Below, one piece after another: positions 14,723 to 23,174 of a stretch of 64,000 bases of DNA. The number at the start of each line of letters is the position of its first letter. The stretch's first letter is position 1. The DNA lies in the NCBI GenBank assembly GCA_021325355.1, contig JAJPHI010000011.1, forward strand, positions 248,001 through 312,000. Direction: 5' to 3'. Under the pieces are notes generated by a model. That model was not told the DNA's origin, did not search any database, and saw nothing but the letters and a program-made list of their open reading frames with translations. Source of the stretch: Pseudomonadota bacterium. GTDB taxonomy: Bacteria; Desulfobacterota; Binatia; Binatales; Binataceae. A program made the position numbers and the translations under genes.

Positions 14723-17700
14723 CCTTTGGCTTGGCGGTCGGCGCGCCGTTTACGATCGACCGGTGGCGCCGAGGTTCGCGGCGTCGTGCTTGAAGTGGTG
14801 GCACGCAATCGGCGTGGGGGACGCTCGGTCAGCGCAACCACAGCGTCGTGCAGATATTCAGCGGTCCGTCGATAGATGCCGGGTCCCTCGACATCGCCGG
14901 CAACCCGAATCAGGTCGGCGGCGCTAATCGGTGCGCCGATACGGATTTCGACGGGCCGGCGGCGCGGAAGCAGGCTGCCCTTACCCAACACCTCGTGTGT
15001 TCCACTGATGCGGATCGGCAGCACGTCGCATCCGCTGTGGAGGGCGAGGTAACCGGCGCCGCTCTTGAATTCGTGGATCGCGCCGTCGGGCGAGCGCGTC
15101 CCTTCGGGAAACATCAGCACGCTCTGTCCCGCGCGAAGCTGGGCCAGCGCCTCTTCCAGAGAATCAATCTGGGCGCGCTCGCGATCGAAGGGGATGAGTG
15201 AAGTGAAGTTGGTCGCGAGAAAGCGGCGCATGCCGGTATTGAAGAAATAATCCTTGGCGGCCAGCACGACCAGATCGTGTCCCTGGGCGCCCAGCGCGTA
15301 CATCACCAGGCCGAAGTCGACGTGGCTCGCGTGGTTCGCCACCACCAGAAAGTTGCGGTTTGCGGGGACGTTGCCGGCGCCCAGGATACGCGGCTTGAGC
15401 CAGTGCTCGAAGGTGGTTGTCAGCGAAAGTCGTGTCGCGCTGCGTCCGAGTCGCCGCAGACGAGCCGGCAGCGTAAGCGTATAGGGCCGCGCGAGATGCG
15501 CATACGACGGGAGTTGCGGGCGATCACCGCCTTCCGCCAGCAGCTTCTGCAAATCATCGATCGTGCTGACCGTGGCGAGCTGCTCGCCGCTCAGCTCATG
15601 TCCGCTGCGCTCGGCGATCTGTTCCGCGAGTTCCGCCAGCGCAAGCGAATCGAGCCCCAGATCTTCTATCAAGCGCGTCGCCGGGGTGATCTCGACGCTC
15701 TCCTGAGCGACCTGCTGAAGGGCATGTGCGAGCCATGGAATGATCTCCTCGGCCGTCGGTTGCTGCTCGCCGCGATGCTGCTCGAGCATCCGCCGCAGCA
15801 GTTCCGCGACTTCGGCCCGTTTGACCTTGCGGGTCCGCGTCCGTGGCAGATCGCTATCGGCAAAGCGCAGGATGCGGATGCGTTTGTGCGGGCTCAGATG
15901 GTTGCTGACCTCGTCGAAGTGCGCGCGCAGACGATCTTCGACCGTCCTGCGGCTTTCGCCGCGGGCATAAGCGGGGACAACCAGCGCCGCCACCTGCTCG
16001 GCGCGGCCGACGGCCAGACCCACCACGGCCATCTCCTTGATATAAGGCGAATGGCCGTAGGCCTGCTCGAGCTCATCGATATAAATGTTGTTGCCGCCGG
16101 AATCGACGATTACGTCCTTGGCGCGTCCGACGATATATAGTTGGCCGTTCGCGTCGAACCGGCCCAAGTCGCCGGTATGCAGCCATCCGTCCCTCAAAAC
16201 CTCTGCGGTGGCCTGCGGATTGCGGTAGTAGCCCGCCATGATATTCGGGCCGCGCGCGATGATCTCGCCGACGCCGCTGTCGTCGGGATGGTCGAGCTTG
16301 ACTTCCACGCCCGTTAGAGGCTTGCCGACCGAGCCCGCGGCCAAGGGATCCTCGGGACGCGCGACGCATAGGACGGGCGCCGATTCGGTCAGACCGTAGC
16401 CTTCAAGCAGCTTGATGCCGAGGTCGTTGAAGAAATGCGCCACGCGCGTCGGCAGCGCCGCCCCGCCGCTGACGGCCAGGCGCAGGCGACCGCCGAGCGC
16501 CAGATGCACCTGGCGGAAGATCATGCGGCCGAGGTTGACCTGGTAGTCGCGATCGAGCGCCCGATTGAGGTCGCGCAGGCGTTCGAACGCGGCGCCGAAG
16601 AAGGGCCCGCGCGACTCGACGTCATCCATGATGCGGCGATGCACCGCTTCCCATAGCGCCGGCACGCCGATCAACGCCGTCGGTTGCACGTCGGCGAGGG
16701 TTCGCGAGAGGCTGGCCGCGTCGACGCCGATCGGATAAACGATGCGCGCCCCGCTCGCCAACGGCAGCAGCATCCCGCAGGTAAACTCGAACGTATGATG
16801 CAGCGGCAACAACGACAGCACGACATCGTTGTGATCGAGCGTGAACACCCGGCTGAGCATCATCACTTCGGCGGCAAAATTGCCGTGGGTCAGCATCACC
16901 CCCTTGGGCGTGCCGGTGGTGCCCGAGGTGAAGACGATCGAGGCCAGACTCTTGCGCTCGAGCGGCGGTTGAACCGCGCCCTTTTGCCGCAACATGAACG
17001 GCCGCCGCAGTTCATCGATCTTGAGTTTCAAGACGTCCGGACAGGTCTGCCGGACAGCCTCGCCCAGGCGATCGGCGCATGATGCAGACATCAGTATCGC
17101 TCGCGGTTCGGCGATCGCCGCAAGTGGGGCGAGCTCCTCGGCGCCGCTCAGATGATCCAACGGGACGGCGATCGCGCCCGCATAGAGAATGGCGAAATAG
17201 GCAATGACCCAGTCCGGGGAATTTTCGCCGATCAGAAACACGCGATCTCCCGGCTGGACGCCGCGCGAACTGAGCAGCAGCCCCGCGCGATAGGCGCCGT
17301 CTCGGACTTCACGGTACGAGATCGTGATGGTTCGTCCGGCGCTGGTGCGCGACTCGAGGGCGACCCGCGCACCGTAGCGTTCCGCCGCCTGGTCGAGCAG
17401 GTCTGTGAGCGTGCGGTGTCGGCGGAGCAGGCGCGGGCGCGTGCGGGTGTGCAGATCGAGCTGCGGGAAGATGTGGCGGCGGAGTCCCGGCAGATGTACG
17501 TTCAGCCAGTATTCCTTCCAGTCGATTCGATCCGGCCGGAAAGGATGCCGCTCGGCGTCTTCTGCAGCCAGCGTCCGATACAGTTCGCGGATGTTGCGTC
17601 CGTGAAAGGTATAAACCAGTTCCTGGATATACGGCCGGTAGATCTCCACCAGCGAACGCGCCAACTCGGCGTTGCCAGCGACCTGATCGAGCCCGCGCTC

Positions 17701-19065
17701 GAACCGCCGCACCGCAGCCGAATCCTCGCCGAGGAGCGTCCGGGCCAGTCCGGCGGCCTGCCGCGCCACCGTCGGCAGCGTCTTGCTGGCAAGGTCGTAA
17801 GTCCATTGCGAGGCGACCACCGCTTCCAGATGCGGCGCCAGCTTGCCCATCGGCCCGCCGCCATGCCGCCGATGTTCGAGGCGGTTGCCCAGCGCGGTGA
17901 GTTCCACCAGCCGGCGCATCGGCAGCGGATTTACGTCCGACGTGCAGAGTTGATAAATCGGCTTCTGCCGCCGCAGCAGGAGCGCCGCCAGGATCGGGAT
18001 CATCGCGTGCGCGGCGAAGTCGACGGGAATGATATCGAGCACCAGGTCGGGCCGCGCCGGATAAAAACGGTAACCGCGCCCTGACATGTAGGTGAGCGGC
18101 GCGCTGGTATTCACGCCCTGGTTCCAGCCCGGATGCGGATCGCAAAGGGCGCTTTCGATCACCGACGGCCGCGCGACCGTCACCGCGATCGAGTCGGCCG
18201 CCGCCAGCACCAACTGTTCGCCGAGACTTTTGGTGTAGCTGTAGGTGTTGGGCCAGCCCCACCGCCGGGCCCGCTCCCGCCCGATATCTTTCAGCCGCTC
18301 CTCGACCCACTGTTTGCGCTGGGATTCGACCGCCGACGTATCATTTTCTTCGCCGTCGGCAGCGTCGTGCTCGCCGGCCTGATGAAACTCCGCGCGATGA
18401 GCCTGGTCGCGGGATTCCGCCTCGACGCGTTCGCAAGCGCTCAGCGCGTCGCGAATTTCCCGGCGCAGATTGAACCGCCGCTGATTGAGCGGCGCCCAGT
18501 CGCGCGGCACCTCGTCTTCATAGCGATGACCGTCGGCGGCACCCGCCGCGTAACAGGTCGAAACGTGCAGCAGCGCCGCGCCATGCTTCTGACAGAAGTC
18601 GATGACGTGGGCGACGCCGGTGACATTGATGGCCAGCGCCTTCTCCAGCGCGGCGTCGAAGTTGACCAGGCCCGCGCAATGAATCACCGCGTCGAGGGGC
18701 CCCGCGAAGCCCTCGGCGCCGCTGACGAGTCCGGGTTCGGTGATGTCGCCGGGCAGGACGTGGATGCGCTGCTCGACGTAACTGTCGAAGCGCCGCCCCA
18801 GGTAATCACGCAACGGCGCCATCACCGGTGAATCGAGAATTTCGCGCCGGAAGCGGTTGCGGCTCGACTTCGTATCGCCGCGGATTAACAGATAGATCCG
18901 GTCGATCTCCGGATGATGGCGCAGCAGGAGATAGAGCAGGACCTTGCCCAAAAAGCCGGTGGCGCCGGTGATCAGGATGCGGCGTTTGCGCAGCACCGTG
19001 GCGAGCGGCGGAAACTCCTGCAGCGCTCGTTCCGGAGGAGCCTTGGGATCATCGCTATTCGACAT
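14719..19065 (-). CDS. Fused fatty-acyl reductase / AMP-dependent ligase / ACP / acyltransferase
   Basis: A 1448-residue, four-part enzyme. Residues about 30-400 form an NAD(P)-binding fatty-acyl-CoA (male-sterility-type) reductase with GATGFLGK at 34 and the catalytic Y275-x3-K279. Residues about 400-540 resemble the reductase C-terminal region. An AMP-binding acyl ligase follows (TSGTTGTPKG near 711; EGYGLTES; GWLHTGDLG). An acyl carrier domain has the phosphopantetheine Ser in GLDSLALAEL (about 1134). A PlsC-type acyltransferase ends the protein (NHASHVDFG near 1243; FPEGTRSPDG near 1320). It could activate a fatty acid, load it on its own carrier, reduce it and acylate a glycerol backbone. 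The order recalls the myxobacterial ether-lipid enzyme ElbD as I remember it. The start overlaps the LarA-like gene by 11 bases. Confidence 0.9.
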   Translation of the reverse strand: MSNSDDPKAPPERALQEFPPLATVLRKRRILITGATGFLGKVLLYLLLRHHPEIDRIYLLIRGDTKSSRNRFRREILDSPVMAPLRDYLGRRFDSYVEQRIHVLPGDITEPGLVSGAEGFAGPLDAVIHCAGLVNFDAALEKALAINVTGVAHVIDFCQKHGAALLHVSTCYAAGAADGHRYEDEVPRDWAPLNQRRFNLRREIRDALSACERVEAESRDQAHRAEFHQAGEHDAADGEENDTSAVESQRKQWVEERLKDIGRERARRWGWPNTYSYTKSLGEQLVLAAADSIAVTVARPSVIESALCDPHPGWNQGVNTSAPLTYMSGRGYRFYPARPDLVLDIIPVDFAAHAMIPILAALLLRRQKPIYQLCTSDVNPLPMRRLVELTALGNRLEHRRHGGGPMGKLAPHLEAVVASQWTYDLASKTLPTVARQAAGLARTLLGEDSAAVRRFERGLDQVAGNAELARSLVEIYRPYIQELVYTFHGRNIRELYRTLAAEDAERHPFRPDRIDWKEYWLNVHLPGLRRHIFPQLDLHTRTRPRLLRRHRTLTDLLDQAAERYGARVALESRTSAGRTITISYREVRDGAYRAGLLLSSRGVQPGDRVFLIGENSPDWVIAYFAILYAGAIAVPLDHLSGAEELAPLAAIAEPRAILMSASCADRLGEAVRQTCPDVLKLKIDELRRPFMLRQKGAVQPPLERKSLASIVFTSGTTGTPKGVMLTHGNFAAEVMMLSRVFTLDHNDVVLSLLPLHHTFEFTCGMLLPLASGARIVYPIGVDAASLSRTLADVQPTALIGVPALWEAVHRRIMDDVESRGPFFGAAFERLRDLNRALDRDYQVNLGRMIFRQVHLALGGRLRLAVSGGAALPTRVAHFFNDLGIKLLEGYGLTESAPVLCVARPEDPLAAGSVGKPLTGVEVKLDHPDDSGVGEIIARGPNIMAGYYRNPQATAEVLRDGWLHTGDLGRFDANGQLYIVGRAKDVIVDSGGNNIYIDELEQAYGHSPYIKEMAVVGLAVGRAEQVAALVVPAYARGESRRTVEDRLRAHFDEVSNHLSPHKRIRILRFADSDLPRTRTRKVKRAEVAELLRRMLEQHRGEQQPTAEEIIPWLAHALQQVAQESVEITPATRLIEDLGLDSLALAELAEQIAERSGHELSGEQLATVSTIDDLQKLLAEGGDRPQLPSYAHLARPYTLTLPARLRRLGRSATRLSLTTTFEHWLKPRILGAGNVPANRNFLVVANHASHVDFGLVMYALGAQGHDLVVLAAKDYFFNTGMRRFLATNFTSLIPFDRERAQIDSLEEALAQLRAGQSVLMFPEGTRSPDGAIHEFKSGAGYLALHSGCDVLPIRISGTHEVLGKGSLLPRRRPVEIRIGAPISAADLIRVAGDVEGPGIYRRTAEYLHDAVVALTERPPRRLRATTSSTTPRTSAPPVDRKRRADRQAKG

Positions 19066-20695
19066 CGGCGATCACCAGCGGGGGCAGGTGCAGGTAGGTG
19101 ATGGAAGCCCCGCGTCCATGGTCTTGAGTGGCCATCGCGATTGCTTCGTCCAGAGTATCGGCCGCCTCCCAACCCAGGCGGGCGGCCACCTCGGGTTCCT
19201 CGCATCCGGCGGCAATCACCCGCCCGCAATGCTGCCGCGCGGGTTCGCCCCAGTACCACATGTAAAACGGATGCACGCCGTGATAGGCATGCCCGTAGCG
19301 ATACATGTGAATATAGGTGGGATTGCTCGCAAACTCGCGCTCGAAACGCTTCTCGAGCTCGGTCGCCTCGGTGGTCTCGGCGAGGCATCGATGGAAGAAC
19401 TCGATGTAGCTCGGATGATGCTCGGGATGAAACTCGTCGCGCAACGGATGGCAGATGATCATCGTGCCGCCGGGTTTCACCAGCGGCTTGTTGCGAAACA
19501 TGTTGAACAGGTAGCCGAGGCCAGTGCACTGCACCAGCACCGGATTCATGATCGAGTTCACGTTGTACGGACAGATGTATGGCACGCCGACGATCAACAC
19601 GTCGGACTGTCCCTTTACGGGAACGGCATATTGCTGAAACACTTTGGCCAGCGCCTGCCGATGGACCGCCTCGGTCTCGCCCGCCCATACGCCGGTCATG
19701 CCGTACGGCGCGGCATACTGGCGCAGCATCTGGCGCTTGAGGTCGGTCGAGACCGAGCCGAGCGTCCAGCGAAAACCGCGCATCCGCAGCCGATCCCAAT
19801 CGTTGAACTGATCCTCGTTCTTGTGCAGGAAATCGAGCATCCCGCCGTACATCTGGGTGTTGACGGCGGTCTCGATCGCAAAGACGTTGAGCTGCTGATT
19901 GATCAGCTTGCCCATCCGGTTCGCCGACGAATGCAGGGCGGAGCGCGTCGGATCCATGTAGGAGTGGCACTCGCGCAACGTCGCGGGATTATGATGGTGG
20001 CGCAGGCTCTGGTACGGGGCGAGGCCGACCGCCACCGACTTGTGCCCGCCGTCCATCGGCACCAGATTGATGTTCAGATAGATGAGGAGGTCGGACTCGG
20101 CGGCGCGTCGCGAGAGCCAGACCTCCTCACCGTGCTCGGTCTTCCCGAGCATCACGATTTCCGCGCGGTTCTCGGCGTCGAAGTTGTACAGGCGATCCGG
20201 CCAGAACTGCTTGAAGGCGCGTTCGCCGACCATGCGGCGGATCTCGTCCTCGGTCATCCGCCGATGGAGCGAGGTGGCGATAATCAGATGAACATCGTCA
20301 ACGCCATAGTCGGCGAGCGTCTGCAGGACCGCATTGAGCATCCGCTCACGCAGATCCGGGCGGCGCATCGGCGGCAGCGGCAGGCTGATATCGTCGAGCG
20401 CGATCGTAACCCGCATGTTCGGATTGAGCTGGGCGAAGAGCGGGTCGGCGTTGAGCGGATGGAGCAGGGCGTAGCGAATCGCCTGATCGGGGTCGGGCAG
20501 CGCGTCGAGCGGCGGCGGCGGATAAACCACCCGGGTACCGGCGGGCAGCTTCTCGAGCATGAAGTCGTCGCCGTAGGCGATAAGGCGCGGCGCCGAACGG
20601 CGCCCCAGCGTGACCACCAGATCCTGGCGCGCGCCGTAGTCGTGCTTGAGCTCGCTCGGCCGGAGCTCGCGCAGTCGTGCTTCAGATCGCGCCAT
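19055..20695 (-). CDS. LarA-superfamily (DUF2088, lactate-racemase-like) protein
   Basis: A 546-residue protein of the nickel-pincer racemase superfamily. The segment TSLHRRMTEDEIRRM (His near 142) matches the THRPMT-type histidine motif. GGHKSVAVGLAPYQSLRHHH (near 215-232) contains the Lys that in LarA attaches the pincer nucleotide, followed by a His cluster. LarA isomerises alpha-hydroxyacids at a Ni-pincer cofactor made by LarB, LarC and LarE, none of which is in this window. The extended C-terminal half is larger than in LarA. The ATG at 20695 overlaps the HAD gene by 14 bases, and the gene overlaps the fused reductase by 11. The frame is open further upstream to 21187 but only inside the HAD gene, so that extension is rejected. 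Its role in a lipid cluster is unexplained. Confidence 0.82.
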   Translation of the reverse strand: MARSEARLRELRPSELKHDYGARQDLVVTLGRRSAPRLIAYGDDFMLEKLPAGTRVVYPPPPLDALPDPDQAIRYALLHPLNADPLFAQLNPNMRVTIALDDISLPLPPMRRPDLRERMLNAVLQTLADYGVDDVHLIIATSLHRRMTEDEIRRMVGERAFKQFWPDRLYNFDAENRAEIVMLGKTEHGEEVWLSRRAAESDLLIYLNINLVPMDGGHKSVAVGLAPYQSLRHHHNPATLRECHSYMDPTRSALHSSANRMGKLINQQLNVFAIETAVNTQMYGGMLDFLHKNEDQFNDWDRLRMRGFRWTLGSVSTDLKRQMLRQYAAPYGMTGVWAGETEAVHRQALAKVFQQYAVPVKGQSDVLIVGVPYICPYNVNSIMNPVLVQCTGLGYLFNMFRNKPLVKPGGTMIICHPLRDEFHPEHHPSYIEFFHRCLAETTEATELEKRFEREFASNPTYIHMYRYGHAYHGVHPFYMWYWGEPARQHCGRVIAAGCEEPEVAARLGWEAADTLDEAIAMATQDHGRGASITYLHLPPLVIADVE

Positions 20696-21473
20696 CGAGC
20701 CGCCTCCAAATCCAGTCCTCGAGACGCGAGCGCAGCTCGCGCCGCAGCGAGTGACCGTTAGGACCCTCGCGGAAGTGCACGATCGGCCATTGGCGGCTGC
20801 GCGCCGTCGCCGCCAGGCGCTGATCGGGATTGACCGCCACCGGATGGCCCATCGCGGCGAGAAAGGGCAGGTCGTAGTACGAGTCCGCGTAGCCCCAGCA
20901 TTTCGCCAGGTCAATCTGATGGGCCGCGGCATATTCCACGCACCAGCGCGATTTTTCGTCACCGGCAAGGATCGGCGGACGAAGCCGTCCGGTCGCGCGA
21001 TTGCGGCTGAATGCCAGGCGGTTGGCGGCAAAGTCCTTGATCTGCAGCCGCTCCGCCAGCGGCGCGGCGACGAAGTCCGGGGAGCCGGTAACCAGCACCG
21101 GCTCGAGACCCGCGGCCCGATTCGCTTCGACCACTTCGCGTGCCCGCGGATAGAGATTCTTCCACAGGATCCGCTCGCAGTACTCATCGCCCAGTTCTTC
21201 CAGACGATCGCGCGATACGCCGCGCAGCATGCTGAACAGCACCACGTTCAGCAGATGGCGATCCTGGCGCTCCGCCAGATACAACGCCGGCAGCCGTCCA
21301 ACGAAGCTCGCGAGGTAACTGATGCGGCCGCGCCATTCACCCAGATTGGCGAAGAGGTAGAGGGCGACATGCACCAGGTTGAGACCCGCGAGCGTGCCGT
21401 CAAGGTCATAGAAGGCCACCCCACGATGGTTGCTGCGCGCGTTTCGCGTTCGGCCTGCTCGATGCACTGACAT
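20682..21473 (-). CDS. HAD-IB family phosphatase
   Basis: A 263-residue haloacid-dehalogenase-type hydrolase. Motif I is FYDLDGTLAG (nucleophile Asp 23, acid Asp 25), motif II the VTGSPDF threonine/serine region, motif III a Lys in AGDEKSRW, and motif IV GYADSYYDLPFL. The cap lies between motifs I and II, as in subfamily IB (phosphoserine-phosphatase-like, also found fused to acyltransferases in lipid metabolism). It probably dephosphorylates a lipid or polar head-group intermediate. It starts seven bases after the TetR stop and overlaps the LarA-like gene by 14 bases. Confidence 0.88.
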   Translation of the reverse strand: MSVHRAGRTRNARSNHRGVAFYDLDGTLAGLNLVHVALYLFANLGEWRGRISYLASFVGRLPALYLAERQDRHLLNVVLFSMLRGVSRDRLEELGDEYCERILWKNLYPRAREVVEANRAAGLEPVLVTGSPDFVAAPLAERLQIKDFAANRLAFSRNRATGRLRPPILAGDEKSRWCVEYAAAHQIDLAKCWGYADSYYDLPFLAAMGHPVAVNPDQRLAATARSRQWPIVHFREGPNGHSLRRELRSRLEDWIWRRLDGAI

Positions 21474-21479
21474 GTCAGT

Positions 21480-22118
21480 CTAGTTCGTACCCGAATTCAG
21501 CGTCGTCGCGGCGGCCGCCCGATCGCCGCTCAGCAGTTCGGGCCGCGCCACGCCGCGCAGCCCGAAATCCAGCACCTCTTCCGCCACCTGAGCAATATCC
21601 CTGCGGCGTGCGCGGACCGCCTGCAGCACCACTTCCTTGATTCCGCCGAGGATGCAGGAAGCGGCGATCCGGGTGTCGCACGGACGAACCAGTCCCATCG
21701 TGATACCGAGATCGAGCGAGCGCTGAATCTGCTCGATCACCCTTTCGTAAAAGTCCGCGATACGGGCGTCAAGATCGCGGTCGAAGCCGGTCGCATGATT
21801 GAGCAGGATATCGGTCAGTTCCCGTTCTTCGAGCATCAGGGCCAGCACCCTGCGGAGATTCGCACGGAGTTGCTCAATCGGATTCGGTTCGTCGGGTCCG
21901 AGGCGCAAGCGCTGAATCCGCATCCGGAGCTCGTTCAGCACCTGCGCCAGCAACTCCTCGAACAGGTCGCGCTTGTTTTCAAAATAAAGGTAGAACGTGC
22001 CGCGGGCGATTTTGGCGCGCGCAATGATGTCGGAGATATTGGTCCGATGATAGCCCTTGCGGGCGAAGATGCGCTTGGCGTGGCGCAAAACCTGTTCGCG
22101 TCGTGCCGCCCGTTCCAT
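21480..22118 (-). CDS. TetR/AcrR-family transcriptional regulator
   Basis: A 212-residue regulator. The N-terminal helix-turn-helix (residues about 6-55) reads ILRHAKRIFARKGYHRTNISDII, then ARGTFYLYFENKRDLF, the classic TetR recognition-helix pattern. The C-terminal ligand-binding domain is helical and typical of lipid- or acyl-CoA-responsive family members. It is the first gene of the long minus-strand lipid cluster, six bases before the HAD gene, so it probably controls itself and the whole cluster. A promoter-like element and inverted repeat lie just upstream (22139-22197). Confidence 0.92.
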   Translation of the reverse strand: MERAARREQVLRHAKRIFARKGYHRTNISDIIARAKIARGTFYLYFENKRDLFEELLAQVLNELRMRIQRLRLGPDEPNPIEQLRANLRRVLALMLEERELTDILLNHATGFDRDLDARIADFYERVIEQIQRSLDLGITMGLVRPCDTRIAASCILGGIKEVVLQAVRARRRDIAQVAEEVLDFGLRGVARPELLSGDRAAAATTLNSGTN

Positions 22119-22138
22119 TAGTCGGTCACTCCGGCACG

Positions 22139-22168
22139 AGACTAGGGACGCCCATCACACGTTGTCAA
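22139..22168 (-). promoter_or_regulatory. Candidate promoter of the tetR-led lipid cluster
   Basis: On the minus strand a perfect TTGACA (22168-22163) is followed after 18 bases by TAGTCT (22144-22139; 3 of 6 matches). Transcription would begin close to 22132, about a dozen bases before the TetR start at 22118, with GGAG as ribosome site. The weak -10 element suits a regulated promoter. Confidence 0.35.
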
Positions 22169-22197
22169 ACCGCTGATCATGCTCCCGTAACGGTTTG
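22166..22197. promoter_or_regulatory. Inverted repeat overlapping the -35 element: possible TetR operator
   Basis: CAAACCG (22166-22172) and CGGTTTG (22191-22197) are perfect inverted arms separated by 18 bases. The left arm overlaps the TTGACA of the candidate promoter. It could be the autoregulatory TetR site, or a weak hairpin at the end of the lipoprotein transcript at 22218; no T-tract is present. Confidence 0.3.
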
Positions 22198-22217
22198 TGC
22201 ACAGAAGGGGGAGCCGT

Positions 22218-22865
22218 TCACGAGCATCCGGGCTTCGGCGTAACGGTGGGCGAAGGCGTCACCGTCGGACCGGGGCAGAACTCGAAGGTGCCGGTAGCTC
22301 CCGGTGACGGTGTCGGCGTCGGGCAGAGACAGGCCACACCCGGGCTGCCCACCTGAACCGCCACCGGGCAGCTCAGGACATTGCCGATCATCGCGGTCAG
22401 ACAGGTGCATCCAGGGGTAACCGCGATGAACTGACCATCGGGCGGCGCGGCCAGACGAATCACCGGGCTCGGTCCGATGCCCCAGCTCAGCTCCAGATCG
22501 CTCGTGGCGTCGCGGTAGTGCTTCTTGCCGTTTTTGCTGCTGGAAAAGGTGCCCTGCGCGTTCATTTGCAGGAGATCGCCGGGGCTCGCCAAAGTGACCA
22601 GGGGGACGCCGGATGTGGCGACGGCGGTGGGCGGATTACATTCCGGCGTCGCAGTTTTGGTCGGCTTGGGACAACCCTTGGTCGGCATCGGTGTCGGCGA
22701 AGGGGTCGGCGGCGATCCCGGACAGATGCGGAGACTCATCAGCGATTGCGGTAGCGTCGTCGGTGCGGGGGCGCCACCGCCACCGCCTCCGCAACTGAGC
22801 AGCAGTACCGCTCCCACGAACGAAACGACCGGGATCAAAACGATGGATCGCCGCAACCACACCAT
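22218..22865 (-). CDS. Thr/Pro-rich lipoprotein of unknown function
   Basis: A 215-residue protein with the N-terminus MVWLRRSIVLIPVVSFVGAVLLLSC, a lipoprotein signal (LLSC), followed by a Gly run. Low-complexity Pro/Thr/Ser stretches (SPPTPSPTPMPTKG near the start; TVTPSPTVTPKPGCS at the end) flank a small central domain with several Cys. The TP-type repeats resemble the linkers of the oxidase at 7018-9540. The ATG at 22865 has AAGGTG upstream; longer in-frame starts (22910, 22964) would bury the lipobox. No family is recognised. It lies downstream of the terminator at 22992-23042. Confidence 0.65.
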   Translation of the reverse strand: MVWLRRSIVLIPVVSFVGAVLLLSCGGGGGGAPAPTTLPQSLMSLRICPGSPPTPSPTPMPTKGCPKPTKTATPECNPPTAVATSGVPLVTLASPGDLLQMNAQGTFSSSKNGKKHYRDATSDLELSWGIGPSPVIRLAAPPDGQFIAVTPGCTCLTAMIGNVLSCPVAVQVGSPGVACLCPTPTPSPGATGTFEFCPGPTVTPSPTVTPKPGCS

Positions 22866-22991
22866 TGAGCCAAGCACCTTGACGAGGCTGAACCGGAGAG
22901 TCAAGGCCATGCCCCGACGGCGGTCCGGCGAGCAACCGGCCGGGACCGCGGCAGCCTCGACCAAGTCATCGGATCTGACAGATTCGCGATC

Positions 22992-23042
22992 AAAAAAAGG
23001 CGGGCCGATTAATCGAGGGGGGATGCTCGATCAACGCCCGCC
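22992..23042 (-). terminator. Rho-independent terminator
   Basis: On the minus strand GGCGGGC (23042-23036) pairs with GCCCGCC (23005-22999), with an inner GATCGAG/CTCGATT stem, followed directly by seven T residues (22998-22992). It ends transcripts coming from the hdeD-like gene or from an RNA starting after it. Confidence 0.85.
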
Positions 23043-23174
23043 TGAGACAGCCGCCTGTCTGGCGCAGACGGCCATCGCGGTTGCAGGGAGGAGCTGGCAA
23101 CCGGTGAGCGATTGGGGAAGCTCTCGCTCACTGAACAGTTCGACGGTCCCCGCTCCTGATTTATTCAAGCGGGG
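22992..23174 (-). ncRNA. Candidate structured small RNA or 3'-UTR with C-rich loops
   Basis: Read on the minus strand, four perfect hairpins precede the terminator. They are CCCCGCT/AGCGGGG (23174-23148), GTGAGCGA/TCGCTCAC (23131-23104) with loop GAGCTTCCCCAA, CGGTTGC/GCAACCG (23103-23078) with loop CAGCTCCTCCCT, and AGACAG/CTGTCT (23060-23045). The pyrimidine-rich loops are complementary to Shine-Dalgarno sequences, a feature of several regulatory RNA classes. It starts about 57 bases after the hdeD-like stop, so it could be a processed 3'-UTR rather than an independent gene. No own promoter is obvious. Confidence 0.4.

Noticed and set aside
18944-20761. 605-residue plus-strand frame
   Set aside because: Antisense to the LarA-like gene; no recognisable domain.
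20696-21187. N-terminal extension of the LarA-like frame
   Set aside because: It lies within the HAD gene in another frame and its translation is Arg/Ser-rich; the ATG at 20695 fits the operon overlap pattern.
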